Below are positions 32,758 through 43,074 of a stretch of DNA of 64,000 nucleotides, piece after piece. The translations under genes and the position numbers were made by a program. The notes under the pieces are model-generated. The model made no database searches. It saw nothing but the letters and a program-made list of their open reading frames with translations, and was not told where the DNA came from. Origin of the DNA: Lucinisca nassula. Lineage: Eukaryota > Mollusca > Bivalvia > Lucinida > Lucinidae. Numbering within the stretch: the stretch's first letter is position 1; each line of letters opens with the position of its first letter. The DNA lies in NCBI GenBank assembly GCA_963580285.1, contig OY757019.1:58052587-58116586 (forward strand), in the 5' to 3' direction.

Positions 32758-32890
32758 AACCAAATAGCGAAGCTTAAGTACGATAAAGGCTTTCTTATAA
32801 ACGGTAAAATTATGAAAAGTATATATATGGGTTAAACCGCTTTTTATTTCATTTTTTTAACCATTATTTTTTTTACTTTCCTTGGATAAC

Positions 32891-33184
32891 CACCCCGCCA
32901 ATCGGGGCTTGAAGCAATAGATGGGCTGCATGATGCTTCCACGCAGAGCTAAAACCGACCCGCACACGAGTACTGGTAAACCGCTTAGAGGATCTAAGCC
33001 TGCCCAGGCAATGTGGTGCGCGTCGGCCCGTCCATGCTTATAAACCCTATTGGTTTCATTGGGCGGCAGGGCTTGAGGTGTCATGTCATCTCAATGTCGG
33101 GTAAATGTCCCTGCAAACTGGAAGCAATGTCTCCAAAATGACCTTTACAGTGTTGATGGGGACGTTAAAGTTAAAATCAAACGA
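32891..33184 (+). mobile_element. SINE-1, tandem unit 2
   Basis: It is complete and of the older subfamily, without the deletion seen in unit 1. Its 3' end reads GTTAAAGTTAAAATCAAACG, so the AAAC tail is degenerate. The minus-strand 75-codon frame is the same by-product as at 17478 and 4346. Confidence 0.9.
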
Positions 33185-33375
33185 TTGGATAAGCACCACA
33201 AGTACAGAATGTATCTCGGATATTTTGAACGTTGTCTTCACATCCAAAACTTTGACTGGACCCTTAATTCTGGTACCATACATCTTGTTTCTAACCGTAA
33301 GCAGTGCACATACTGGCAGTTTAAGGAAACGATTGCATTTTCTATACATTTTGTCAAATACGCATAACATACTTG

Positions 33376-33620
33376 TGGGGAACATACATTCAGGGGAGGC
33401 AACTCGCGAAAAAGTATTTGTGTCTCCCATGACAACAGGGTTCAACCCTTAAAAGAAATAATTTGCATCTGAGGAGCCAATACTTTACTCCTGAGGATCA
33501 AATTATTTCCGTTAAGAGTAGATCCCTTTTTTCAGTGGGAACGAGTTTATAGAAAAGCGAACAGGAAGTCCCTTTGAACAATGGCGGAAATATATGCCAG
33601 GTGTTCCCATTCCCCTTAAG
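33376..33620 (-). mobile_element. D-family MITE
   Basis: It starts GTGGGGAACATACATTCAGG and ends AGGTGTTCCCATTCCCCTTAA. The core hairpin has an extra GAGCCAATACTTTACTCCTG module. Confidence 0.87.
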
Positions 33621-33725
33621 GGAGATCCATACAGCTAGCACATTCCCGCCATTTGTTTTACAAGAGAGATACTTGCTTTGACTACCTAAATAAGAACCCC
33701 TCTGAAGATGGATCTACAGTTACTC

Positions 33726-33967
33726 TTAAGGGGAGTGGGAACACCTGGCAGATTTTCCGCCATTTTTCAAAAGGAGACAACCTTCGGGACTTCCTGTTCG
33801 CTTTTCTATAAGCCCTGTCCCATGGAATAAAGGGTCTACTCTTAAAGGAAAGAACGTTTGCTCCTGAGGAGCAAATTCTTTCCTTTAAGAGTGGACCCCT
33901 ATTGGAATGGGTGACAAAAATACTTTTGCAGGAGTTGCCTCCCCTGAAGACAACTCATTCCCCTTAC
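33726..33967 (+). mobile_element. D-family MITE, inverted partner
   Basis: It runs from TTAAGGGGAGTGGGAACACC to CAACTCATTCCCCTTAC. The core hairpin contains an ACGTTTGCTCCTGAGG variant. With 33376-33620 it forms a large inverted pair about 105 bp apart. Confidence 0.88.
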
Positions 33968-34534
33968 AAAAACGAATTTGGTGCCGAGAAGCACATTAAA
34001 AGTACAGTCATTTATATTAATAGGGAAACATTTAAGAGAATCACATTAAAAGTAGAGCCCTTCATATTGATTTGGAAACAGATACATTTTTTTTTTAAAT
34101 CGCCTGTCCCCTGCAGTTAAATTTATTCTCGGAATTTTTAGCTGGTGTTAGGCGGTGGTTGGCTAAACGGGAATTAAACGGAAGCCATTTTGAGACAACA
34201 TGTCGGACAACTCAGCTGGCTTATTTATTCTTCGTATAATTTTTCAATATTTTAATTACTTTTTTATTTATGATCTTGTGATTGTTTTAAATTAAAGTAC
34301 CTTGTGTATCATAATCGTTACGCCGAAATTAATTATTCATGGCGAATAATGTAATTCATTGATCGCTCTATAACGTCTGCTCTAGATTTCAGGATTAACA
34401 GAGTTGAAACATGAAAATTACATTGTTTAGATTACATCTAGACATATGTTCACCATGAACAGGGCTCCTGACATTCTGAGAAATGTATTCATCTGTCACG
34501 GGGACGCTATACTGCTCGCAACATTCTGTATTCG
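33968..34534. other. No gene; short repeated phrase
   Basis: CACATTAAAAGTA recurs with divergence between 33990 and 34050, a weak two-unit repeat of about 53 bp. Otherwise nothing was recognised. Confidence 0.5.
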
Positions 34535-34690
34535 TTTTATTCTCTTATCCTGCTATTCACGACAACCCTTTTCTTTGCAAACAGTGTAGTTCAAGATAAG
34601 ATGGCTTCTGAATCTGATCAGGATCTACACTGTTTGACATTCCATTTATGAATTTGTAGGAATAAATTACATCAAGTAATCTGATTGGTT
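34535..34690. mobile_element. C-family MITE, same subtype as the Hox-intron copy
   Basis: CTTATCCTGCTATTCACGAC, GCAAACAGTGTAGTTC and GATCTACACTGTTTGACATTC match 11979-12185 in order. The flank TCAAGTA..GATTGGTT is also shared. The right half is then replaced by an HP-B element. Confidence 0.8.
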
Positions 34691-34696
34691 CAAATA

Positions 34697-34867
34697 TATT
34701 TCTTATTTATGCTACAAACATGAGGCGGTTCTAACGAGTATATCCACAACCTATGTCTTGGAGCAGAAATAAGAGAAATAATGTATACCCCCGTGAATGA
34801 ACCCCAGTTTTCTCTATATGAAGTGGGGTTTAGGGGGGTGTTCATTTCATGGACTTGTTCACGTGAT
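34697..34867. mobile_element. HP-B MITE, partial
   Basis: The right central arm (GAGGCGGTTCTAACGAGT), the second stem (CCCCAGTTTTCTCTATATGA..GTGGGG) and the end CATGGACTTGTTCACGTGATG are present. The left central arm is missing. Confidence 0.82.
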
Positions 34868-34899
34868 GTGAATTTAAACAATTAATAAGGCAATGGGCT

Positions 34900-35480
34900 T
34901 TTTAACTTTCAAATACACAGAACATTTGCAGGAATCAATGTTCAAAATGTGGACATGCTAGACTGAGATATTTGTTTTACAAAATATTAAGATCAAAACT
35001 GGACTTCTTGCAAACAAATATCAGCATGTAGAGTCCGATCTGGGCTCTCACGCTTTGCTTGTGTTACAACTATATATTTTATTTGAAAAATAAAAAGAAA
35101 AAAAAAACAGGACAGAAAATACATAAACCTTAATTCTTAAACAACATTCCTAAGAGTTTGAATGAAACTGGGTCACAGGTATACAGAATGCGCTGCCGTT
35201 TAGAGATCTTTTTAGTCTTGTGGCCAGCTGGTTCATCGGAGCCGAAGGATTTAAGCTGTTTTGGTAGATGTTCACCTAAGCAACATTCCTGCAAAGTTTA
35301 AATGAAACTGGCCAAAAGATTTACGAGAAGTTGGAATTTAAAGCAAATTGTTGACGCCGCACCACACACGACGCACGACGGACGAGGACGACGGACATTG
35401 ACCGATCACAATTAATGGCTCACCATTAACTCAGGAGAGCTTAAAAGAGCCATGAACTCAGGAGAGCTAAAAAACTTCTG
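34900..35480. repeat. Dispersed repeat ending ACTCAGGAGAGCTAAAA
   Basis: Two diverged ~110-bp units carry TTCCT(A/G)(A/C)A.AGTTT.AATGAAACTGG. They are followed by a CACGACGGACGAGGACGACGG tail and a GCTCACCATTAACTCAGGAG end. The tail and end style matches the block at 9374-10274. Confidence 0.6.
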
Positions 35481-35662
35481 TTAAAATCACACGGAAGTCA
35501 CGCCCTTATATTCATAAATGAGATATGAGCAATGTCATGAGAAAACCGGTTTTACCATTTGCGAACAACAAAGATGATGCCCAGGACGCGCATGCGCATC
35601 CGCACAGTCTGATCAGCATTTTTGTGTTCGTTGCTTGGTTAGTTTAAAACCTTACGTTACTA

Positions 35663-35932
35663 CATTACGATAACACTTCCATGAGACATAGTTCATTTTT
35701 TTCTTATCTGAACAACGGATTCATTTCTGATAAAAAATATATTATTTTCTTTATTTTTAATCCAAACAAAGGTTATGGGTGCTCGTTAGAACCGCCTCAA
35801 TGATGCGGTTCTAACGAGTACCCACAACCTGTCTTGGGATAGAAATAACGAAAATAATGTATACCCCCGCAACCCCAGTTTTGTTCTATTTAAAGTGGAG
35901 TTTAGAGGGGTTTTCTCTCAACGGACTTTTCA
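35663..35932. mobile_element. HP-B MITE
   Basis: The central hairpin is GGTGCTCGTTAGAACCGCCT / GCGGTTCTAACGAGTACCC, with AAAGTGGAGTTTAGAGG and CAACGGACTTTTCAAGA at the right. The left end, CATTACGATAACACTTCC, recalls HP-A. Confidence 0.8.
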
Positions 35933-36030
35933 AGACCATTGCCAGTCTATGTAGCTGGGCGGACTAGTTTGTGTCTTTCCTTGTCACAAACCCCCAAGAC
36001 AGGTGTTCTCGTGATGTGGCTCGTATATAA

Positions 36031-36262
36031 GCCGGGGCACAGCATTTCCTACAATTTACATGTGCGCCCAGCGAAGACTCAGATCAGCCTGCGCATCCGC
36101 GCAGTCTGACCAGAGTCTTCGTTGTGCGCTCAAGGGATAGCTAAGGGCCCATTGCTCCTTCACGCAGCAAGAGATGTCTCTGGTCAGACTAAATAGATGC
36201 GTAGGCTGATCTGATTCTTCGCTGGGCGTTCATTTAAACTGTAGGAAATGCTGTGCCCCGGC
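36031..36262. repeat. Foldback element with ~95-bp arms
   Basis: The left end GCCGGGGCACAGCATTTCCT and the right end AGGAAATGCTGTGCCCCGGC are exact complements. The complementarity extends through CGCCCAGCGAAGA, TCAGATCAGCCT.CGCATC and AGTCTGACCAGAG. The centre is GGGCCCATTGCTCC. It is a complete, sharply bounded palindromic unit. Confidence 0.92.
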
Positions 36263-36607
36263 GCAATTGTATTGTTACGTATACATGCGTAAAAAGTTAA
36301 AACCACACATAAACAATGCTATTTCAAACGCGTAGGTATTTTAGTAAAACAGAAACAAACATCATATATGACAATACCAGAAGACGCCCATTGTTCCACA
36401 CATGGACAGGCAAGTGTTTTTTCTTATATGATCAGATATTTCGAGAGAACGAAAAAAAGACATGTAGAAAAAAATTCTGACAGTCATATGTCATTCTGTC
36501 ACAGCGTAATCGAGATTCACTTCTGAGCTGTAACGAACGTCTTGCACAAGATTTTCGGGGTTACGAAGTATACGTAGAATGAGGCTAGTGAAAAAGGTTT
36601 TTGAACA

Positions 36608-36896
36608 TTTGAATTGAGGTTTAACGTCCCCATCAACAGTATTTCGGTCGTTTTGGAGAAGCTGCTTCCACTTTTGTGTGACATTTACCCGGCATTCAGA
36701 TGAAATGACATCTCAAGCCCTGCCGCCCTATGAAACCAAAAGGCTGATATGCATTGGACGGTCTGACACATACCACTTTGCATGGGCATGCGAAGTCCTT
36801 CTAAGCGGATTACCAGTACTCGTTTGGTCAGTTTAAGCTCTGCTTGAAAGCGCCATGCAGCCCAATCTATTTCTCCAAGCCCCGGTGGGCGGGGGC
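36608..36896 (-). mobile_element. SINE-1 (older, diverged)
   Basis: The whole body is present from AATTGAGGTTTAACGTCCCC to CCGGTGGGCGGGGGCG. Many substitutions are scattered through it, including CATGGGCATGCG in place of CCTGGGCAGGC. Confidence 0.87.
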
Positions 36897-37119
36897 GAGA
36901 ACATACGTATATTGATGAAAAAAAAACAACAATCAGCCTGTGCACCAATGTCAAAAAATCTATTATTAAACAAAGCGTTTGACTATAGATATAAAGGGCT
37001 TTCTAACGTGTTTTGAAGACATTAAACGCAGAAATCAATGTCTCAAAGTGGTATAACTCGAACATACACGCATAACAAAACTAGAAAAAGAAACTTTAGT
37101 CTCCGAAAATGGGCTTCTC

Positions 37120-37347
37120 TTAACCCATATATGCCTAGCGGCCCTTTTCAGGGATGTTGGCAACCAGTGCAGACCCAGATCAGATGCCGCGTTCTGCGGC
37201 GTCTGATCTGGATCTACACTGTTTGCTTAAAGAACATTCATATTTGTAAAATTTGCCACAGACAAAAACAAATCCGACACCCCTATAATTAGAAATGGAC
37301 CACTCCAAACTTACTAGGTGGAAGATTCTATTGTCATATATGGGCTA
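37120..37347. mobile_element. C-family MITE
   Basis: The left end is TTAACCCATATATGCCTAGC and the right end CATATATGGGCTAA, with one substitution in the second TTAA. The hairpin centre is CCGCGTTCTGCGGCGTCTGA. It is nearly identical in subtype to 54557-54785. Confidence 0.9.
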
Positions 37348-37630
37348 AAAGGGAGAAGGAAAACGAAATCAGTTCAACTGTTTGCAAATTATTGGAAACG
37401 TACATGTATTTCATTAAAGGGCGCAAGGAGCGTAACGCACAACTGATATCCCTTTGTTTGGAACTTTTTCATTATGAAGTGGATCGAACACCCTTGGGGC
37501 GGCGGAAACTTGTTCGAGACGTGAGTAGTACGAGCTACTGAGCGTTAATCATAGCAGCAGGTCATCATGCATCAATACGAAAACATGCCTATACAAATAA
37601 ATTGTAAAGTTTACCGCCGAAAATATGCAG

Positions 37631-37931
37631 GTTTTGTTTGTTTGATTTGAGGTTTAACGTCCCCGTCAACACTGTAAAGGTCATTTTGGAGACGTTGCTT
37701 CCAATTTTGTGGTACTTTTACCCGACATTGAGATGAAATGACATCTTAAGCCCCGTCGCCCAATGAAACCAATAGGGTTTATAAGCATGGACGGTCCGAC
37801 ACTCGCACCGCTTTGCCTGGGCAGGCTTAGACCCTCTAAGTGGTTTACCAGTACTCGTTTGCGGGTCGGATTCAGCTCTGCGTGGAAGCATCATGCAGCC
37901 CATCTATTTCTTCAAGCCCCGACGAGCGGGG
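37631..37931 (-). mobile_element. SINE-1 (older subfamily) in the HP host
   Basis: It is full length, flanked by ATATGCAG (ends 37630) and GAATGCAG (ends 37939), an imperfect duplication of 6-8 bp. It keeps the older states ATAAGCATGG and CGCTTTGCCTGGGCAGG. Confidence 0.9.
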
Positions 37932-37943
37932 GAATGCAGGTTG

Positions 37944-39218
37944 TACGAGGGTAAGTCAATAAGTAACCAGCCTTTCCCATTTCCAATTGAAGACCAAGAT
38001 TTTCATGCTTTGTTTCAATACATATTTTAGGCATGAGGGCAAAATTACACCCTTATCGGGTTATTCGCTCATTCAAATATGGCTAGCGATGCAAAAGCAA
38101 GCTTTTCGTCAAAAGTGGAGTACCGTGCTGTAGTTCGGTACGTGTATTTGAACGGGAAAATAGGTCTGGAAATACATTGCGAGTTGACCAATGTTTATGG
38201 TTCTTCTGCACCATGGTGTGCACAAGTTAAATTCTGGGTTGGGAAATTCAAAAGCGATATAATATCTTTAAAAGAATAAACCAGGTCTGAACTGGACGCC
38301 ATTCAGATGCCACCGATGAAGAAATGTGTAACAAGCACGGAATCTGGTGTACTCTGATATGCGAATTATGGTGGAAGAGACAGCGAATACATTACACATT
38401 TCACATGGTAGCATTTCAACAATTTTTCATGATTGCTTGGGTATGAGCAAGCTAACAGCCCGTTGGTTCCCAAAATCCCTTAGCGATGAGCAAATGGCAA
38501 CCAGAGCATCAGTATGCAGCTCATTGTTGAAGCGGTCTCGGTTAAAAGAAGATGATTTTCTTTCACGTCTGGCAATTGTGAGATCTGGGTCCGTTATTAT
38601 GAGCCAGAGAATAAAAGTTAAAGTCGCCAGTGGGTAGGGCCGGGGTATCCGAGGCCAAAGAAGTTCAAAACTAATCCCTCTGCTGGCAAGGTGATGGCAA
38701 CTGCATTTTGGTATGCACAAGGCGTTAGTATGTTAGACTTTCTAGCAAATAATATACAATAACAGGTGCGTATTATGCAGCAAATAAAATCAAATTTGCT
38801 CTACCAACTGAGAACTGCGATCTGTGAAAAACGCAGAGGTAAACTCTCCAAAGGGATTCTGCTCCAGCAGGAGAAGAGTCCACACTTGCAAAATTGCAAT
38901 GGATGCTGTTGAGCGGAATGGGTACAAGCTAATACCGCACCCCGCCTATTCTCCAGACTTAGCTCCTAGTGACTATTTCCTATTCCCAAACTTGAAAAAG
39001 GATATCCGTGGATATCATTTCCGGTCCAACAAAGAAGTCGTGGCGGCAGTTGATGATGGGTAGGAGACAAGGACCCTGCCTTCTTCAGTTCTGTGCTGAT
39101 GGCACTGGAACAGCTTAGGTCCAAGTGCATCATCACAAAGGGCAATTACATCGAGGAAGACGAGATCGATCTCACCCAGAAATAAGTTATGCTGGTTTTG
39201 TATTGACTCGTCCTCGTA
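37944..39218 (+). mobile_element. mariner-family transposon, inactive
   Basis: The left inverted end after TA is CGAGGGTAAGTCAATAAGTA. The right end, reversed, is CGAGGACGAGTCAATACAAA, and TA stands outside both ends as expected for a mariner target duplication. At about 1.28 kb the length is normal for a mariner. It sits in HP-host sequence 3-5 bp beyond the SINE-1 insertion. Confidence 0.9.
38079..39185 (+). pseudogene. Broken mariner transposase
   Basis: This was the DDE transposase that cut and pasted the element in the nucleus. The start is ATG at 38079, followed by the N-terminal domain with VEYRAVVRYVYLNGK and AQVKFWVGKF, ending at an in-frame TAA near 38277. A second frame, 38347-38637, keeps HISHGSISTIFHD and KSLSDEQMATRASVCSSLLK (helix-turn-helix and linker). 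A third, 38824-39063, keeps HPAYSPDLAPSDYFLF, which holds the last catalytic aspartate of the DD34D set. Small deletions destroy the VDETW-type region (near 38580) and the QDNAR-type region (near 38867), removing the first two catalytic aspartates. The C-terminal KGNYIEEDEIDLTQK is still readable to TAA at 39183. It is clearly non-functional. Confidence 0.93.
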
Positions 39219-39445
39219 AGATGAAAGGGTGTGATATTGTTCTCATTTCCGCTCAAAATATAGATTGTGGGTACACGTTGGAACCGCCTCGATGCTCAAA
39301 ATATAGAATGTGGGTACACGTTAGAACCGCCTCATGTCTTGGAGAAGAAATAATAAAAAATATCCCCGTAAACCCTAATTTTCTCTATATAAAGTGGGAT
39401 TTAAAGGGCTGTTCTTTGCACGGACTTATTATCATGATGTATTTT

Positions 39446-39971
39446 CTAACTAACTGCTATAAATAACTCAACAAGACACCCCAAATTAACCCTATATACA
39501 GTGAGGAATAAAATTTGACCTAGCTGCAGTCAGCTATAACAGTACTGTCAAAACGATTTTCTTTTTCATTTCCAACGTTGTGTAAACCTAAGACATTTTA
39601 ATTTTCTGTTTTATGTGATTTCGATCACAGATCAATTTCTCAGTACCGAGATAAGGAGAGTTAATTGACAAGTAGCGGGATGAAAGGTATAAAGTTACTT
39701 CCCTTTAATAAACCAGAGATGGAGTGATAGTTGCGTATGATATAATTTGCATCATCGAGGATGTAGAGGGGAAAATCATTATTTTAATGACAGTACAGCA
39801 GAGACAGCCGAGAAAACGTCCCACACAAGCCACCAAAATTCACGAAAGCAAAGATGTGCATGCTTTCTACGTCCAAGGATTATACTGGTATATGATACGG
39901 CGGACGTGTTTGGTTGTACACCAGATTTTAAATGGTGTTGGATTTTAATGAAACGTCAATCCTTGTGGGTT
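39446..39971. other. No feature recognised
   Basis: Two overlapping plus-strand frames of 74-80 codons at 39724-39989 have no domain, and the second runs into a SINE-1 flank. Confidence 0.45.
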
Positions 39972-39986
39972 ATTTTGTATCCGGTC

Positions 39987-40214
39987 TAACCGCACATGAG
40001 TACTGGTAAACCGCTTACAGATCAAAGCCTGCCCAGACAAAGCGGTGCGAGTCGGACCGCCCATGCTTATAAACCCTATTGGTTTTATTGGGCGACAGGG
40101 CTTGAGATGTAATTTCGCCTCAGTGTCGGGTAAAAGTCCCACAAAATTCGAAGCAACGTCTCCAAAATGACCTATTCAGTGTTGACGGGGACGTTAAACC
40201 TCAAATCTAACAAA
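39987..40214 (+). mobile_element. SINE-1, 5'-truncated with perfect 15-bp duplication
   Basis: It starts at TAACCGCACATGAGTACTGG, lacking the head, and ends CCTCAAATCTAACAAA. ATTTTGTATCCGGTC stands at 39972-39986 and again at 40215-40229. A truncated 5' end with an exact duplication is the signature of target-primed reverse transcription. Confidence 0.95.
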
Positions 40215-40229
40215 ATTTTGTATCCGGTC

Positions 40230-41157
40230 CCCTAGAGACAAGCAACAGAAAACAAAGTAGATGAGATGAAGAAAGAGAAAATGAAAGAAAGTGAAGAAAC
40301 GGGAAAAAACATTCCTCTCTACCTTAGCCAGCTGCAACGCCTTGTCGAACTCAAAACCTGTTGGATGCCTCGGTGACAAAAGATACAGGATACCTTCGTC
40401 TCACCCAACCACATCAGAAATTCAAGGGTATATAGTCAAAGAGTCCCATGTACTAAATAATGAGTCTCATGTACTATATATAGTTTGAGGTCACTATCTG
40501 GATATCAAAGAATGAAATGCAATATCTGAACTGATCAAACTAATACAGGCAATGTTGGTTCGAATCCCTTATTCAGCAGCATTAAGCATGTTAGATTCCC
40601 GTTTTTCCTCATGCAGTACCGTATTTCTTCATGTTTACAGGTGCTTGTTTTGAAGATCTGAAGCCACTTTGGATGGTAGCAACAAACAACTGTTATTGGT
40701 ATGAGACTGATTGACGGATTCACTTTCATTAGTTGTGTTCAGCTGAATATAGCAACCATCTTCAGCGCCATCAAAAATATACAAAACAAGCAACAAATCC
40801 AAAGTGCCGCCATATCTGCAAAACAGGCACCTGTCAAGCAATTCATAAAACGCCCCCTTCAGTAGCCCGCGAGTCTGTAGCGTAAGATATGCGTGAGAAG
40901 CGCTCACTCGACCGTGCACGGAGCGCGAGGGTGGTCCTACATTCATCTTACTTGAGCTGTCATTTTACATTGCTTGCAGGGCATCGTTGTATTTCACAAA
41001 ACAAACGATGATGATAACGTTATATCATTTTAAATCAGTTGTGTCTAGAAAAAACTGCTTTCATGCATGTGCTAAAATCCAAGAATCTGATCCACCTGCA
41101 CACGCGGGCTTTCTGATTATCGCCATTAAGCATCATCGGATTCACTCTAGCCTTAGG
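40230..41157. other. No gene recognised
   Basis: Short frames on both strands (40291-40488, 40535-40946, 40987-41202) carry no domain I recognise and have no repeat match. Confidence 0.45.
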
Positions 41158-41222
41158 ACGAAAAGTGAAGTCTACGATCAGCATGCGCACTGCACATGCT
41201 GATCGTAAACTTCACTTTTCGA
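41158..41222. repeat. Hairpin, ~27-bp arms
   Basis: AAAAGTGAAGTCTACGATCAGCATG is mirrored by CATGCTGATCGTAAACTTCACTTTT with one mismatch, around CGCACTGCA. It is one of a series of short hairpins in the window with a GATCAG/CATGCGC core. Confidence 0.9.
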
Positions 41223-41705
41223 GTGTATCAAAAAGCAGGTTTTGTGGTGTGGGGACCCAAGTCATCCCAATATTAAAGCTCGTTTAATTAATTGAATTTG
41301 TTTCGTTGCCTGCACTTAGCAAGTTAGTTGCACAGAATAGGTCGTGTGGCTTGGGACCGCACTTCTGAACTCTACGTCTTTATACGTTCCAGATTATATA
41401 GACAATTTGCGTTTTATCTAGTTTCTGGGGACCGTGCTGGCGTAGGGTTATCAGTCAAATATTGAGAGATGATGGCAGCCTTGAAAGACTATTGCATGTT
41501 GTGGATTTGCATTGTACTCCGTTGATTTCATTTTTTGCCCAATAAGTGCAGCTCAGCTGAGCTTTATCTGCAAGGTTGTGGCGGGGGTGGGGATTGGATG
41601 GACCTGGAGGCGTTAGAGGGTGTGCATTGCATATACTCCAGAATTGCAGGTTGAAAGACTGCGCTCTGCAGTGGAGCCTGTTTACTGTGAACAAATACAG
41701 CGTCT

Positions 41706-42208
41706 CGCCCATCGCGGCTTGGCGAAATAGATTGTCCTGCGTGCGCAGAGTTGAAACCGACTGAACTATTGTGTACTGCAAATCAGCTGGAAGGTCCAAG
41801 TCATTTCATCTCAGTGTCGGGTAAAATACAACGTCTCCAGAATGAGCTAAATAGCGTTTACGGGGAGGTTTTGTTTGTTTGTTTGTTTGAGGTTTAACGT
41901 CCCCGTCAACACTGTAAAGGTCATTTTGGAGACGTTGCTTCCAATTTTGTGGGACTTTTACCCGACATTGAGATGAAATAACATCTCAAGCCCTGTCGCC
42001 CAATGAAACCAATAGGGTTTATTAGCATGGACGGTCCGCCTCGCACCGCGGTTCCAGGACAGGCTTAGATCCTCTAAGCGGTTTACCAGTACTAGTGTGC
42101 GGGTCGGATTCAGCTCTGCGTGGAAGCATCGTGCAGCCCATATATTTCTTCAAGCCCCTATTTACGGGGAGGTAAAACCTCAACACAAACAAACAACAAA
42201 CAAACAAA
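41706..42208 (+). mobile_element. Old SINE-1, host of a younger SINE-1
   Basis: The old copy is heavily diverged: GCCCATCGCGGCTTGGCG at the head, CAGTGTCGGGTAAAATACAA, then GGTAAAACCTCAACACAAAC with an AAC-rich tail. It is interrupted at 41870-42160. Confidence 0.85.
41870..42160 (-). mobile_element. Younger SINE-1 nested in an older SINE-1
   Basis: It is near-consensus and full length, with a perfect 13-bp duplication TTTACGGGGAGGT at 41857-41869 and 42161-42173. It is in opposite orientation to its host copy and carries younger states (TTATTAGCATGG, CGCGGTTCCAGGACAGG, AGTACTAGTG). Confidence 0.96.
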
Positions 42209-42771
42209 AGCAAATAATATATAGAGGTCAAGGAACAGCAGTACAGCCTGCCAACTGGATAAGGGCAATACAAAAAATGTGCCCTTCATCTCAAACACAT
42301 GACATGACATGTGTAAAGGAATAAAGAGAAAGACAGAAAGATAAAATACTGCAACACAACTCAGATTCATATAGTCAATTGACTCCGAACTTGGCAATGA
42401 GAACACACAACTACCATGAAACGCCCAGCATGCAAAAGTTACAAAGATACACGAACATCTAATAATGTAAGAACATGTGTGTCGGGCGGGGAAGATGCAC
42501 TGACAAGATTGCATAATCACACAAACATATCTGAGATGTATTATGGGCAAATGAAGGTCTTTCTGTTTGACGCAATGGGTACGAGTGAAATATGCAAACA
42601 ACGAAAGGCGGGAACTTACGGGTATGTGCACATATTTATATGCTTTTGTGGGTTTGGTACGTTTGTTGTGTGAAGGCCACTAATACTTTTTTATCTCCCT
42701 TTTCAATAAGAGTCTATTGCTGACTAATCACCAGCAGACGATATTTTTAAACAGTTCTTGTATTTTTCCTT
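42209..42771. other. No gene recognised
   Basis: The 157-codon minus-strand frame at 42158-42631 begins within this stretch and ends inside the SINE-1 pair. It is Cys/Phe/Leu-rich with no domain. I do not call it. Confidence 0.5.
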
Positions 42772-42848
42772 GAAAACATGATCTGACATTTCATGCAAAT
42801 TGGCTCCAATGGAGACAATTTGCATGTGTTGTCAAATCTTGTTTTCTG
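42772..42848. repeat. Hairpin, ~34-bp arms
   Basis: GAAAACATGATCTGACATTT and CATGCAAATTG are mirrored by CAATTTGCATG and GTCAAATCTTGTTTTC, around CTCCAATGGAG. A CA-rich run follows. Confidence 0.87.
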
Positions 42849-43074
42849 AAAACAACAACAACAACAAAAACAAAACAAAACAGCATGTCGTCTGCCGCAT
42901 TGGCCTAAATAGTTTTAAAGGTTAACGGAGGAGTACTTTCTTACACACCAGACAAGGAAATCCGTGATTTTACCCTGGGATAGGAATGTATGTTCTGATC
43001 CTGGTGTTCCGACCCACAATAGAATATAATCGCGTATTTGATAAATATACTGGTTGATTAAGACCTCGTATACG

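Larger units (their letters stand above)
32343..33184 (+). repeat. Tandem duplication, 416-bp unit
   Basis: Unit 1 starts ACCAAATAGCGAAACTAAAG at 32343 and unit 2 starts ACCAAATAGCGAAGCTTAAG at 32759. Both continue through GGTAAAATTATGAAAAG, CCTTGGATAA(T/C)CACCCCGCC and a SINE-1 in the same orientation. The second unit has no downstream unique copy after the SINE. So a SINE plus its left flank was duplicated head-to-tail and then diverged. Confidence 0.92.
37573..39445. mobile_element. HP MITE split by SINE-1 and mariner
   Basis: The left part 37573-37630 (AATACGAAAACATGCCTATA to GCCGAAAATATGCAG) rejoins AGATGAAAGGGTGTGATATT at 39219. That matches the uninterrupted order in copies such as 52433 and 60900. 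The right part has two left-type arms (ATAGATTGTGGGTACACG and ATAGAATGTGGGTACACG). It ends CACGGACTTATTATCATGATG, an HP-B terminus on an HP-A left end. Confidence 0.87.

Noticed and set aside
34697..34867. HP hairpins as microRNA precursors
   Set aside because: The same hairpin occurs in many HP copies and fits MITE structure. Without small-RNA data there is no reason to call a miRNA gene.
42158..42631. 157-codon minus-strand frame, the longest in the window
   Set aside because: Cys/Phe/Leu-rich, no recognisable domain, and its 3' end lies inside the old SINE-1. It is best explained by chance.
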